The position numbers and the translations under genes are program-made. Below, piece by piece: positions 54,395 through 63,418 of a stretch of 64,000 nucleotides of DNA. Under the pieces are notes generated by a model. The model saw only the letters and a list, made by a program, of their open reading frames with translations, made no database searches and had not been told where the DNA came from. The DNA lies in NCBI RefSeq assembly GCF_003287275.1, contig NZ_QEVW01000025.1:124001-188000 (forward strand). The letters are read 5' to 3'. Within the stretch, counting starts at the first letter, position 1. Every line of letters begins with the position of its first letter. The stretch comes from Paenibacillus taichungensis. GTDB taxonomy: Bacteria; Bacillota; Bacilli; Paenibacillales; Paenibacillaceae.

Positions 54395-55147
54395 TTAATC
54401 CCTGCCTTGTACAAGGGAATAGAACATATGCTCCAACGTGGCATTCGATTCCCCGAATTGAGTACGCAGCTCATTCAGCGTCCCATGTGCAATGACCTGT
54501 CCTCGGTGCAGGACTATAAAACGGTCACAGTAATTTTCAATGGTGGACAGAATGTGTGAACTGAGCAGAATCGATGATCCCGAAGCCTTCATTTCGAGCA
54601 TAAAATCAAGCAAAGAGCGGATTCCGAGCGGGTCAAGTCCCAGGAAAGGTTCATCAATGATATAGAGTGGCGGGCCGGCCACAAAAGCACACATGATCAT
54701 GACCTTTTGCCGCATACCTTTGGACAGGTGGGTCGACAGACTTGTACTTTTCTCATTCATGCGGAACAAGTCGAGCAGTTTCTCCGTACGCTTTTTGAAA
54801 TCAGCTTCAGAGACACCATATGCTCTAGCCGTAAACTCCAGATGCTCCATAACTGTCATCTCGTCGTACAGCTCAGGAGATTCCGGTACAAAGGCCATGG
54901 CCGATTGATATACCTGTGGGTCTTCGTCCCGCTTCTTGCCCATGACCCGCACTTCTCCCTGTTGAGGGGTCATCAATCCTAAAATATGCTTCATCGTAGT
55001 ACTTTTGCCAGCACCATTTAATCCGATCAGTCCGACCATTTCTCCGCGTCCAACTTCCAGATCGATGCCGTGGAGGACGGGCCGTTTGGCACTATATCCT
55101 CCGCTTAGCCCGTTGATTTTCAATACGGGTGGTTGAACGTTATCCAT
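54395..55147 (-). CDS. ecsA: ABC transporter ATPase EcsA
   Basis: The 250-residue ATPase has Walker A GLNGAGKST (about residues 43-51), signature LSKGMRQKV, Walker B YIIDEPFLGLDP and switch SSHIL. The variant signature LSKGM and FVPESPELYDEMTVMEHLEF are typical of EcsA. It is the partner of EcsB. It lies 27 bp after the helicase gene and may be transcribed with it. Confidence 0.93.
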   Translation of the reverse strand: MDNVQPPVLKINGLSGGYSAKRPVLHGIDLEVGRGEMVGLIGLNGAGKSTTMKHILGLMTPQQGEVRVMGKKRDEDPQVYQSAMAFVPESPELYDEMTVMEHLEFTARAYGVSEADFKKRTEKLLDLFRMNEKSTSLSTHLSKGMRQKVMIMCAFVAGPPLYIIDEPFLGLDPLGIRSLLDFMLEMKASGSSILLSSHILSTIENYCDRFIVLHRGQVIAHGTLNELRTQFGESNATLEHMFYSLVQGRD

Positions 55148-55174
55148 CTATCCCTGCACCTCTTTCGTCAGGTT

Positions 55175-56548
55175 TTATTCTTCAGAGCGTGATTCTTTAC
55201 CTTTGCTCCATTTGGGAGCGCCCTTGTTCTTGCGATCCTGGTCCCGTTCTGTTCTGCCTGTATTACCAGCCGGCTTGCCGCCCGCCGGACGTTGATTCGA
55301 GGCAGCTGTTCTGGCACCACCATTGCGGTTGGCCTGACCAGGTTTACGATCCCGGGACTGCCCTGGTTTTCTAGAGAAAGAATGCCCTTCAGGCCGCGTA
55401 TCCGGACGCGGATCAGCCTCCAGCACTTTACCTCCGAATAATACACGTTCCGGCAATTCGATTCCAAGTTCCCGCGCAAACTTGCGCATAATGAAAATTT
55501 GCGTTTCATCCACGATTGACAACACGATACCACTGCGACCCATACGACCTGTTCTTCCTGCACGGTGAACATAGTGTTCCGAATCAAATGCAGGGTCATA
55601 GTTAATGACCATCGGCAAACCTTCAATATCCAGTCCTCTGGCTGCAACCTCGCTCGCGATCAACAGTTGCAGTTTGCCATTACGGAAAGCGGAGAGCACG
55701 TTGCTACGGGTCACTTTGTCAGCATCCCCATACAACGCAGCTGCGGAGAAGCCCAGATGATTCATTTTTGCTTCAACCTCGCCAATATCTTCGGTAGCAT
55801 TCACAAAGACGATGGCGCGATCCGGGTTATACTGTCTAACCAGACGACGCAGCATATCAATTTTGTTGCGGTTTTCCTCCACAAAATAAAAATGCTCAAG
55901 TCCCGCAGCGGTTGCCCGGTCCGGTTCAATTCCGATCTGTACCGGCTCTTTCATCTCCCGCTTCGCGAGTCCAGCAGTATGTTCATCAATCGTTGCTGAC
56001 AGGAAGATGAGCTGACGGTCGCGCAGCGCACTGCGCAATACGAAGTCCACATCACTTACCCCGCCGAGCTGGAATACCTGGTCTGCCTCGTCAATAACGA
56101 TCGTGGAGACATTGTGCATTTTCAGCTTTTTCAGCGTAATCAGTTCCTTCAGTCGTCCTGGCGTTCCCACAACCAGTTCCGGGTGCTCACGCAGCTTCTC
56201 GATCTGACGTTTTACCGCTGCACCTCCAATTAGCCCCAGAACGCCAATTTTGCGTTCTTCCCCATAGCGCTGTGCCTCGCGGACAATTTGCATCGCCAGC
56301 TCTTGTGTAGGAGCTATGATGAGTTTCTGTGTCCCTTTTACGTCACTTTTGATGGATTGCAGCAGTGGCAGCAGATAAGCGAGCGTCTTGCCTGTTCCCG
56401 TCTGAGATTTCGAAACCACATCGCGACCTTCCAAAATAACCGGGATTGTCTGTGCCTGTACCGGTGAAGGTTCGTTGATGCCATGTCTGGCGAGTACAGC
56501 CTCAAGATCCTGTTCTACGCCAATTGAAGCAAATGTTTGATTCGTCAT
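55175..56548 (-). CDS. DEAD-box RNA helicase with basic Gly/Arg tail
   Basis: The 457-residue protein has the Q motif (FASIGVEQDLEAVLARHGIN), motif I SQTGTGKT, Ia PTQELAMQI, Ib GTPGRL, II DEAD (VIDEADQVFQLGG), III SAT, V ARGLDI and VI HRAGRTGRMG. The last 80 residues are rich in Arg, Lys, Gly and Pro and probably bind RNA. It resembles Bacillus CshB/YfmL-type helicases used in ribosome biogenesis or cold adaptation; which one is uncertain. Confidence 0.93.
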   Translation of the reverse strand: MTNQTFASIGVEQDLEAVLARHGINEPSPVQAQTIPVILEGRDVVSKSQTGTGKTLAYLLPLLQSIKSDVKGTQKLIIAPTQELAMQIVREAQRYGEERKIGVLGLIGGAAVKRQIEKLREHPELVVGTPGRLKELITLKKLKMHNVSTIVIDEADQVFQLGGVSDVDFVLRSALRDRQLIFLSATIDEHTAGLAKREMKEPVQIGIEPDRATAAGLEHFYFVEENRNKIDMLRRLVRQYNPDRAIVFVNATEDIGEVEAKMNHLGFSAAALYGDADKVTRSNVLSAFRNGKLQLLIASEVAARGLDIEGLPMVINYDPAFDSEHYVHRAGRTGRMGRSGIVLSIVDETQIFIMRKFARELGIELPERVLFGGKVLEADPRPDTRPEGHSFSRKPGQSRDRKPGQANRNGGARTAASNQRPAGGKPAGNTGRTERDQDRKNKGAPKWSKGKESRSEE

Positions 56549-56698
56549 GTATGTCCATCCTTTAAATTTATTCGTTTCGATGCTCTAGCCCTGCTTGTAC
56601 TAATAAAACCGAAGCCTGTCATCACATTACCTTTCATTATATGCGAAAAAAGCCTGCGGACCAAATCTTATTCATGAAACATGTCTTTGCACACAAAA

Positions 56699-56732
56699 AA
56701 AAGAAAAGCCCCTCGGCGGAGCCCTTCTTTTA
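56699..56732 (-). terminator. Intrinsic terminator after the SDR gene
   Basis: On the minus strand AAAAGAAGGGCTCC pairs with GGGGCTTTTCTTTT (three G-T pairs) around GCCGA, followed by further Ts. It lies about 30 bp past the SDR stop. Confidence 0.8.
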
Positions 56733-56760
56733 TCCGATATATGATGCCCATTGTTGCATC

Positions 56761-57534
56761 TTACTTCTGATTCATTACACCGTGCGACAGCCTGTCAGCG
56801 AGACGCGGAAATAGCTGATACAGCCACACTCCAGCCGAAGCCAGTCTGGGCAGATTCACTTCTTCCTTACGCTTCTTCATCGCCCGGATCATATGCCCCG
56901 CAACCTCTTCCGGCTTCAGCATCATCCAGCGTACGTTATTAACATAGTTACCGGAGGGGTCTGCCCGTTGAAAGAACGGTGTATCGATGGGTCCGGGATT
57001 AATGGTCGTTACCGTGACTCCGGTTTTGCGAAGTTCCTGGCGCAGGGCATTGCTGAAGCCAAGTACGGCGTGTTTGGTTGCCGTATATGAAGCGGATTTG
57101 GCGGTTCCGATCTTACCAGCCATGGAAGCTACATTCACGATTTGTCCTCTGCCTCGTTGTAACATCTGCGGCAGCACTGCCTTGGTACAGCGGACAATGC
57201 CCATGTAATTAACGTCCATCATCTCATCGAATTCCTGCACAGACATATCCGTCATCGCCGCAAATTTTCCGTAACCAGCGTTATTCAGCAAAATATCGAT
57301 TCGTCCGTATTTCTGCAACATCGCATCCACGGCTATCTGAACTTGCTCGTCATTCGTTACATCTAACGTGAGCAGTTCATGTTGCCCTTTCAGCGAAGCA
57401 CCAATCTCTTCCAGCTTGTCCCGTGAGCGGGCAGCCAGAATCGGTATGGCTCCTTCTTCTATCAGCATCTGCGCACAGAGCGCACCAATTCCGCTCGACG
57501 CACCTGTGATAAAAACAACCTGATCTTTCAGCAT
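56761..57534 (-). CDS. Short-chain dehydrogenase/reductase (YqjQ-like)
   Basis: The 257-residue SDR has the cofactor motif TGASSGIG (residues 10-17), NNAG, the catalytic triad in NVASMAGKIGTAKSASYTAT with Ser and YxxxK (YTATK), and INPGPIDT. Both the motif pattern and the hydrophobic C-terminus resemble Bacillus YqjQ. The substrate is unknown. Confidence 0.9.
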   Translation of the reverse strand: MLKDQVVFITGASSGIGALCAQMLIEEGAIPILAARSRDKLEEIGASLKGQHELLTLDVTNDEQVQIAVDAMLQKYGRIDILLNNAGYGKFAAMTDMSVQEFDEMMDVNYMGIVRCTKAVLPQMLQRGRGQIVNVASMAGKIGTAKSASYTATKHAVLGFSNALRQELRKTGVTVTTINPGPIDTPFFQRADPSGNYVNNVRWMMLKPEEVAGHMIRAMKKRKEEVNLPRLASAGVWLYQLFPRLADRLSHGVMNQK

Positions 57535-57590
57535 ACCCGACGTCCTCCCGTATTGAACACATATTGCCCCTAGAGGCGTATGGTTCTATT

Positions 57591-58049
57591 CTACGAGATC
57601 ATTACTTGAATATCCATCTCACCGATTCCGTCCATCAGCAAAGGAATGCTCAATGCCTTCGTTGCACTAAAGGAAGTCAGATATTCGGAATTCATCACTT
57701 GTGGAGGTGTAATATCAACAACGACACCCTGATTGGACAGGATGGTACTTGCATTCCCGCTAATCATATTGCCAAGTTCCGATATAGCACTTTTACTCAT
57801 TTCGTCCATTTCTGTAATGACAAAACCGCCCATCATGGCAGAAACAATTTTCAATGCAACCGACTCTTGTATTCCAAACACGATGTTTCCGCTCAGTTGT
57901 CCAGTCATTCCGATCACGATCCAGACATGGTCTGCAATGTACTCCACATTTTTCACGCCAAGACTCCCGGTGGAAGGCGAAACCTGGATGAGCTGTTCGA
58001 ATACGTTCCGTGCGGATTCCAGGAAAGGATTAATCACTTCCGCTTTCAC
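57591..58049 (-). CDS. cheX: Chemotaxis phosphatase CheX
   Basis: The 152-residue protein matches CheX: N-terminal KAEVINPFLESARNVFEQL, and the active-site helix SAISELGNMISGNA with the ExxN pair that dephosphorylates CheY-P. Acting on CheY-P, it resets the flagellar response. No other chemotaxis gene is adjacent, which is common for cheX. Confidence 0.92.
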   Translation of the reverse strand: MKAEVINPFLESARNVFEQLIQVSPSTGSLGVKNVEYIADHVWIVIGMTGQLSGNIVFGIQESVALKIVSAMMGGFVITEMDEMSKSAISELGNMISGNASTILSNQGVVVDITPPQVMNSEYLTSFSATKALSIPLLMDGIGEMDIQVMIS

Positions 58050-58168
58050 TGTCTGTTGTCCCCCTTACACTGGGTTATTGGTCACACACCAAAAGTCCCA
58101 TATTCAATAAATTTATTATACTTTATCACGTACAAGAATTCACCAAGAATTCGGTAAGGCATGTGTAC

Positions 58169-58296
58169 TATAATTTATCGTCATCCGCGGGGCAAATGTT
58201 TATAGCTGATTCTAGCGAAAAAACGAGGCTTTTCGCATCTGTTGCAGGAACAATTGCCATGGAGAGGCATGGCAAAAGGCATTTAGGACTTTTTTA
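58169..58296 (+). other. Structured intergenic stretch, possible small RNA or leader
   Basis: A perfect TATAAT (58169-58174, weak -35) is followed by two hairpins: GCGAAAA/TTTTCGC (58215-58236) and TTGCCATG/CATGGCAA (58254-58275). A TTTTTT run lies at about 58291. Together they could define a transcript of about 120 bases between cheX and the LysR gene. No riboswitch class was recognised. The remainder of 58050-58496 contains the LysR promoter. Confidence 0.35.
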
Positions 58297-58387
58297 CTGT
58301 TTCTTAAAATGTTAAAAATTTAATTTCTTGAAATAAAATTAATTTCTCGTTCTAATGGACCTCCCCAAATCTATGATGTTCCCTTCA

Positions 58388-58416
58388 TTGCCCTGCTGTC
58401 CTGAATCACCTATAAT
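58388..58416 (+). promoter_or_regulatory. Sigma-A promoter of the LysR gene
   Basis: TTGCCC (58388-58393), 17 bases, TATAAT (58411-58416). The start codon is 80 bp downstream, with AAGGAGG just before it. Confidence 0.65.
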
Positions 58417-58496
58417 TTAAGGAACGGAATAATGACCAGTTACGGGATTCCACCTATGGATAGACAGAAGACATTTTACGTGCAAGGAGGCAATAC

Positions 58497-59399
58497 ATGA
58501 ATATCAGTCAACTGGAGACGCTGATTACCATCTCGAAAACGATGAGTTTCCGCAAAGCCGGAGAACTCCTAAATTTGACTCAGCCCGCCGTCTCGGCCCA
58601 GATCAAGAGCCTGGAGGATGAATTCAGCACCGTTCTTGTCGATCGGAACCAACCCGTCACCCTCACCGATCGGGGACAGGTATTTCTTCAACATGCCGAA
58701 CGTATGCTGGACATCGTGGGAGAGCTGAAACAGAAGCTGATGGATCTCGATGAGACCCCTCAGGGACATATCAGACTCGGTACAACCACATCCATTGCCA
58801 TTCAGATTTTGCCACGGGTCTTATCCTACTTTCAGGATCAATTTCCACTCATCAAGACCAGCATCCAATCCCTGCCTTCCTCACAGATCTATACCCAGGT
58901 CGAGAATGGTATGGTCGATCTCGGTATCGGTTATCTTACAGAGCGTAATCCTAACCTGAATACGTCCGTGCTGTATTATGATACGTTCGAACTTGTGGTA
59001 TCTCCTTCCCATCCACTGGCGAAGCAAAAGCATGCTGCTGTGGATGTTCTGCGCAGCACACCTCTGATTTTGCTATCTCCGGATACGGTGGGGCGCCGTT
59101 TTACGGAAGGCATTTTCAAAAAACATAATATTGAGCCCAATATCGTCATGGAGTTGTCGAGCAGCGAGGAAGTGAAACGGATGGTTGAGATTAACCTCGG
59201 GGCAGCCGTTATATCCAAACAATCCGTTGCCCATGAGTTACGGCAAGGCACACTGCGTATGATTCCACTCAGTGAACTGGAGGTCAGTCACCCTGTCGGA
59301 GTTATTTACAAATCAAGTCGTTATCTCAATTCGGCCATGCAGCAATTCCTGAGCGATCTCAAAGGCATGCCGGAGACCCAGTTCATCAGTTCAGAATGA
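58497..59399 (+). CDS. LysR-family transcriptional regulator
   Basis: The 300-residue protein has a standard LysR helix-turn-helix (MSFRKAGELLNLTQPAVSAQ, residues 16-35) and a substrate-sensing domain starting at GHIRLGTTTSIAIQILPRVL. AAGGAGG precedes the ATG. It is 32 bp upstream of hisJ on the same strand and may be co-transcribed with it. Its target genes are unknown. Confidence 0.92.
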   Translation: MNISQLETLITISKTMSFRKAGELLNLTQPAVSAQIKSLEDEFSTVLVDRNQPVTLTDRGQVFLQHAERMLDIVGELKQKLMDLDETPQGHIRLGTTTSIAIQILPRVLSYFQDQFPLIKTSIQSLPSSQIYTQVENGMVDLGIGYLTERNPNLNTSVLYYDTFELVVSPSHPLAKQKHAAVDVLRSTPLILLSPDTVGRRFTEGIFKKHNIEPNIVMELSSSEEVKRMVEINLGAAVISKQSVAHELRQGTLRMIPLSELEVSHPVGVIYKSSRYLNSAMQQFLSDLKGMPETQFISSE

Positions 59400-59431
59400 T
59401 AAATGAGCCATGAGAAAGGAAGGATTTCCAT

Positions 59432-60241
59432 ATGAAATTTGATCTTCACACCCATCATTTTCGTTGTGGTCATGCAGACGGCAATATTCGCGACTATATT
59501 GAGGCAGGTATTCAGTCTGGACTTCAGGTCATCGGTATCTCGGATCATACACCTTACTTCGGCAGTGACGAAGAACAGGCTTTCCCCCGGATCGCGATGG
59601 GCAAGTCGGAATTGCGTCATTACGTGGAAGAAGTACTGGCTCTGAAGGAAGAATACACGGGCAAGATTGATGTGCTGCTTGGCATTGAATCCGACTATTT
59701 CCCTGCCCATGCCGATTTGTATCGCAGTACGTTGGGGCAATTTCCTTTTGATTATATTATTGGTTCTGTTCACCATACGGAAGATGTCAGCATATTCAAC
59801 AAAACCCGCTGGAACGGATTAAGCGATGCGCGTAAGGTTGAAGTGAAAGAGAGTTACTACGCATTGATTCGGCAATCAGCCCGAAGCGGCATGTTCCAGA
59901 TTCTCGGACATATTGATGCCATGAAAGGAAATTATCCTCCTTTCTCGGACATTATCGCAGATCAAGCCATTGATGAAACGTTGCAGGTCATTGCAGAATC
60001 GAACGTGGCTATTGAAATTAATACGTCTGGTAAAACCAAGCTTAGTGGTGGCTGGTACCCGTCCGATGCCATTCTGGAGCGTGCGCATCATTACGGAGTG
60101 AAGGTGACCTTTGGATCAGACGCACATAAACCGCAGCGTGTGGCCGATGAACTGGATGAAGTTCGTACACGTCTTCAAGAGATTGGATTCACCGAATGGG
60201 TATATTTTAAGCAGAAACAAATGCAAGTTGTACCGTTTTAA
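59432..60241 (+). CDS. hisJ: Histidinol-phosphatase, PHP family (HisJ/HisK)
   Basis: The 269-residue PHP-domain enzyme dephosphorylates histidinol phosphate, the penultimate step of histidine synthesis. Metal-binding motifs are DLHTHHFRCGHADG, ISDHTPY, GIESDYFP, VHHTED, GHIDAMKG, EINTSG and GSDAHKP. The length equals Bacillus HisJ (268). No other his gene is adjacent, as in Bacillus. AAGGAAGG precedes the ATG and a strong terminator follows. Confidence 0.93.
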   Translation: MKFDLHTHHFRCGHADGNIRDYIEAGIQSGLQVIGISDHTPYFGSDEEQAFPRIAMGKSELRHYVEEVLALKEEYTGKIDVLLGIESDYFPAHADLYRSTLGQFPFDYIIGSVHHTEDVSIFNKTRWNGLSDARKVEVKESYYALIRQSARSGMFQILGHIDAMKGNYPPFSDIIADQAIDETLQVIAESNVAIEINTSGKTKLSGGWYPSDAILERAHHYGVKVTFGSDAHKPQRVADELDEVRTRLQEIGFTEWVYFKQKQMQVVPF

Positions 60242-60260
60242 ACCTAGAAAACCACAATAG

Positions 60261-60294
60261 CCCTCACGGCGTAAAATTACGCTGTGGGGGTTTT
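60261..60294 (+). terminator. Intrinsic terminator of hisJ
   Basis: CCCTCACGGCGTAA (60261-60274) pairs with TTACGCTGTGGGGG (60277-60290), with two G-T pairs, and TTTT follows directly. Confidence 0.9.
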
Positions 60295-60429
60295 AGGTTT
60301 GTAGCCGAATATGAAAAAAGATGTTATATAAGTTCAACTAAATATTTACACGATAATGGAAAGTAGTTCTGTCATCTGAGTGTTGGTGTAGAAATTTCAT
60401 CGTTAAACTTGTATGGACAAAAAAAATGA

Positions 60430-60502
60430 ACCCGCAAACAGCGGGTCCCAACAGCATAATCTATTATCAAAAAGGGGGTCATGAGATAAGTTTACCCGCT
60501 GT
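60430..60502 (-). terminator. Terminator-like hairpin with an alternative pairing partner
   Basis: On the minus strand ACCCGC/GCGGGT (60446-60441 with 60435-60430) is followed after three bases by eight Ts, a good intrinsic terminator. ACAGCGGGT (60438-60446) can instead pair with ACCCGCTGT (60494-60502), giving a mutually exclusive stem. An AAAAAGGGGGTC sequence lies between. No gene in 60295-60712 clearly needs this terminator, though the GNAT gene ends 265 bp upstream. Nothing else is seen in that gap. Confidence 0.5.
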
Positions 60503-60712
60503 CTGTTAGAGTTCAATTGCAGCTATATTTCAATTGTGTAACAAATGATTGAAGTTCGTTTCAAACCTCTGCTGCTTCATTTAATTCAGCATTTTGCATA
60601 ATTTGGTTCAACTCGCTTCCAAGTAAAAATATAGACAAACAGAAACATTACGATCTATATTTTTCTGATTGAAAGACGCTCTTTGGATTTATGCAATATG
60701 CTCTATTTTATG

Positions 60713-61345
60713 TTACTCGTGCTTGTCGGATACCAACGTTTGCAGCCGATTTTCCCAATGAGAACGGACATGCTGTTCACGATACAGACTATACACCTTA
60801 ACATCCAGCAGGGTATCCGGCGTCTCTCCATCCTCATGATTCAAAACAAACGAGGGCAAGGTCCGTTCATAAATCATACCGCTTTTGCAGAGAACCCGTT
60901 CGGATGATACATTTGCTTCGTAACAGCGGGCTTCCACTTTGCACAAATTAAGCTCGGCAAAACCGAATTCCAGCAAACGCTGTACTGCCTCAGTTGCGAC
61001 TCCCTTACCCCAGCAGGACCTGTTCAGAATATATCCAATCTGTGCGGTACCGTTCTGGTCGTTCCAATGCTGGAATGAAGTGATGCCGATGATCTGATCG
61101 CTGCCTTTCCAGCAGATGCCGTAATGCAGTGAATCCAGCTTGGCACTGCTGCTGCGAATCTGATTCAATAATCGCCGAGCCCGGATTGGTGTGGGCTGAC
61201 TCCCCCTGTTTACATAACGGATCACCTGAGGGTCGGAAAACAGCTCCGACAATGTGCTGTAATCACTCTGACGTAATGATCGAAGAACAAGGCGCTCTGT
61301 CCATAAAGCAGGCAATCCTTGGCCCAGCATTTTTCGGGTCAGCAT
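60713..61345 (-). CDS. GNAT N-acetyltransferase (RimJ/RimL type)
   Basis: The 210-residue protein has TERLVLRSLRQSDYSTLSEL at the N-terminus, IGYILNRSCWGKGVATEAVQ (acetyl-CoA pyrophosphate loop) and FAELNLCKVEARCYEANVSS, typical of RimJ/RimL acetyltransferases acting on protein N-termini or small amines. AAAAGGAG precedes the ATG at 61345. The acceptor is unknown. Confidence 0.9.
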   Translation of the reverse strand: MLTRKMLGQGLPALWTERLVLRSLRQSDYSTLSELFSDPQVIRYVNRGSQPTPIRARRLLNQIRSSSAKLDSLHYGICWKGSDQIIGITSFQHWNDQNGTAQIGYILNRSCWGKGVATEAVQRLLEFGFAELNLCKVEARCYEANVSSERVLCKSGMIYERTLPSFVLNHEDGETPDTLLDVKVYSLYREQHVRSHWENRLQTLVSDKHE

Positions 61346-61525
61346 GACAATCGCTCCTTTTGCCTAACGGGTTCTAGTCCGGTAAGACAAGCATGCTCTG
61401 AAGATGATCCGGCGCAAATAAAATACATGTATAAACAATGAAACATCGCTATACTCCACAATACTCCGCTCAGTAGCCTGAACATTAGTATGCCAATTCA
61501 TTACAGGGCATTATTCCTTAGTTAA

Positions 61526-62260
61526 CTAATCCGTTTGTAGCCCGCGATATACGCCCGTACGAAGTTCTCGGATATAGAAATCGAGCGAAGGCACCTGAGC
61601 CTGCTGAGCAGTCTTCACTTCCTGCTCAATATCATAAGGCACCCTTACAAATTGAAGATTGAACGGGGTGTTCCGATCGCTGCTGTTCTCTCCTTCAAGG
61701 ATACAGTAAGAAGCCTGGGTAAAATCAAGCGGGTTACCCACGCTGCCTGCATTGAACAACATTTTTCCATTCATAAATTGTAAGTATGCGTTATGCACAT
61801 CTCCATATCCCACGACATCCGCCACACCAAGCCCAGGCTCATCTGCCGGAGCATCGAACATCGCTAACCTCTTCTCAATCTCATCCCACGGCTGTACGCG
61901 GTGATATACACTTTGGGGAGAGGCGTGCACCAAGCGGATGGTACGACCACTCAGCTCTAATTGGTGGCTAAACGGCAGGCTCTCCAGATACAACAATCGT
62001 TCTTTACCCAACCGCTTCGCTTGCCAAGTAAAATTCTCATTGTCCTGATTAACGGCAACCAACTCATCCCAGTTGCCACGGATAACTTGCTCACATGTCT
62101 CCCTCACCAGATCGACAACCTGTACCGGATCAGGTCCTTTGCCAACGAGGTCGCCAAGACAAAAGATTCGCTTCAATCCGCGACTCCGAATATCTTTTAA
62201 TACCGCTTCCCAAGCAGTCATATTGCCATGAATATCGGATACAATCGCAATTCGTTCCAT
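61526..62260 (-). CDS. Cytosolic metallophosphoesterase (YfcE/diadenosine tetraphosphatase-like)
   Basis: The 244-residue protein has all calcineurin-fold metal motifs: SDIHGN (residues 8-13), GDLVGKGPDP, RGNWDE, LVHASP, GYGDVHN and NAGSVGNPLD. It has no signal peptide. Members hydrolyse phosphodiesters or phosphoproteins with two metal ions. It lies 39 bp after the Tat-type phosphoesterase gene and may share its transcript. Confidence 0.9.
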   Translation of the reverse strand: MERIAIVSDIHGNMTAWEAVLKDIRSRGLKRIFCLGDLVGKGPDPVQVVDLVRETCEQVIRGNWDELVAVNQDNENFTWQAKRLGKERLLYLESLPFSHQLELSGRTIRLVHASPQSVYHRVQPWDEIEKRLAMFDAPADEPGLGVADVVGYGDVHNAYLQFMNGKMLFNAGSVGNPLDFTQASYCILEGENSSDRNTPFNLQFVRVPYDIEQEVKTAQQAQVPSLDFYIRELRTGVYRGLQTD

Positions 62261-62299
62261 CTGGCTAACCTCCCTTTATGCTCTATATTCTTTATGTTG

Positions 62300-63241
62300 T
62301 TAACCCTTTAATTCAAAAACCGTCAATTCCGGCCTGCACAAAAAGCGAATCGGCAGTTGGGTCATGCCAAAGCCACGGTTCACATAGACTGGCATATGCT
62401 TATCCCCTGCGTAATATAACCCTTGAATATACTTGAGTGAACCTCTCGGTGTAGTCAGTGCGCCTATCCAGGGAAAACGCACCTGTCCGCCATGACTGTG
62501 TCCAGAGAGCTGTAGTCCGAAACCGTAAGGTGCTGCAATGTCTGCATAATCAGGCTCATGCATAAGTAGCAGTTTCCAAACCTCTCTACTCAATCCCTTG
62601 ATTGCTACAAGAGGATCAGGTCTGCCCGTAAGCGCGTCATCCAAACCTACGATCGCAATACGTGAATCCCCACGTTCAATCAGAACATGGCTGTTTCGAA
62701 GCAACGTGAAACCGGCCTCTTTGAACATCAGCTCCACTTCATGCTGCTGCTGGCCACGGTAATCATGGTTCCCCAATACGGCGTATTTACCATACTTCGC
62801 TTGCATCGAAGCCAGTGCAGGAATACATTCACGCATCGGTTCTGCTTCCCGTTCAACCATATCTCCGGTAAAACAAATCAGATCAGGTTGCTGTTCCCGT
62901 ATCGTTTCAGCCAGCTTCTCCATTTGTTTCAGCCCCGTATGGAATCCAAGATGGGCATCACTGAACTGAATCACACGCAGTCCCTCGAATGCTTTTGGAA
63001 ACTTGGGCAGTTTCAATTCAACATGCTTGATCTCCAGATGACGAGGCTCCCACAACCAGGCATATCCTCCTGTGAGCAAACTGGCACTCGCCGTCATTAA
63101 GATCATCCGCAGCAAAAAACTGCGCCGGGAGGGATCATGATCCTTTTCCTCTCCGGGAAAAATGGAGTCTTCCGAATCAGATCCATACTGCGAGCGCCGG
63201 GGCGGCGAGATCTTGCTGCCCTCACGCGGTGTTTCTCCCAT
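62300..63241 (-). CDS. Tat-targeted metallophosphoesterase (YkuE-like)
   Basis: The 313-residue protein begins with about 35 hydrophilic residues and then a twin-arginine motif, SRRSFLLRMILMTASASLL, with a following hydrophobic stretch. Next come phosphoesterase motifs FSDAHLGF, TGDMVERE, LGNHDYRG, LMHEPDY and SGHSHGGQVRFP. Bacillus YkuE, a Tat substrate bound to the cell wall, shares this layout. GAAGGAGGGGG precedes the ATG at 63241. Export is inferred from the RR motif. Confidence 0.9.
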   Translation of the reverse strand: MGETPREGSKISPPRRSQYGSDSEDSIFPGEEKDHDPSRRSFLLRMILMTASASLLTGGYAWLWEPRHLEIKHVELKLPKFPKAFEGLRVIQFSDAHLGFHTGLKQMEKLAETIREQQPDLICFTGDMVEREAEPMRECIPALASMQAKYGKYAVLGNHDYRGQQQHEVELMFKEAGFTLLRNSHVLIERGDSRIAIVGLDDALTGRPDPLVAIKGLSREVWKLLLMHEPDYADIAAPYGFGLQLSGHSHGGQVRFPWIGALTTPRGSLKYIQGLYYAGDKHMPVYVNRGFGMTQLPIRFLCRPELTVFELKG

Positions 63242-63418
63242 GCGTCCCCCTCCTTCTTCCGCTCCAAATCCATCCCCTTAGTATACCATATTCTGCATGA
63301 CTAGCCCGGTTCCTTTGCGGGTACAGAAAAAGAAGCCGGGATCTTAGGCTATATATGCCAAGGATCACGACTTCTTCTAATGGTGCAGATCCGAAGTTCT
63401 GCATTTGATATGACTAGA

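Noticed and set aside
58169..58296. Cyclic-di-GMP riboswitch because of GGGGCAAA near cheX
   Set aside because: The conserved core and helices of the known class could not be laid onto the sequence.
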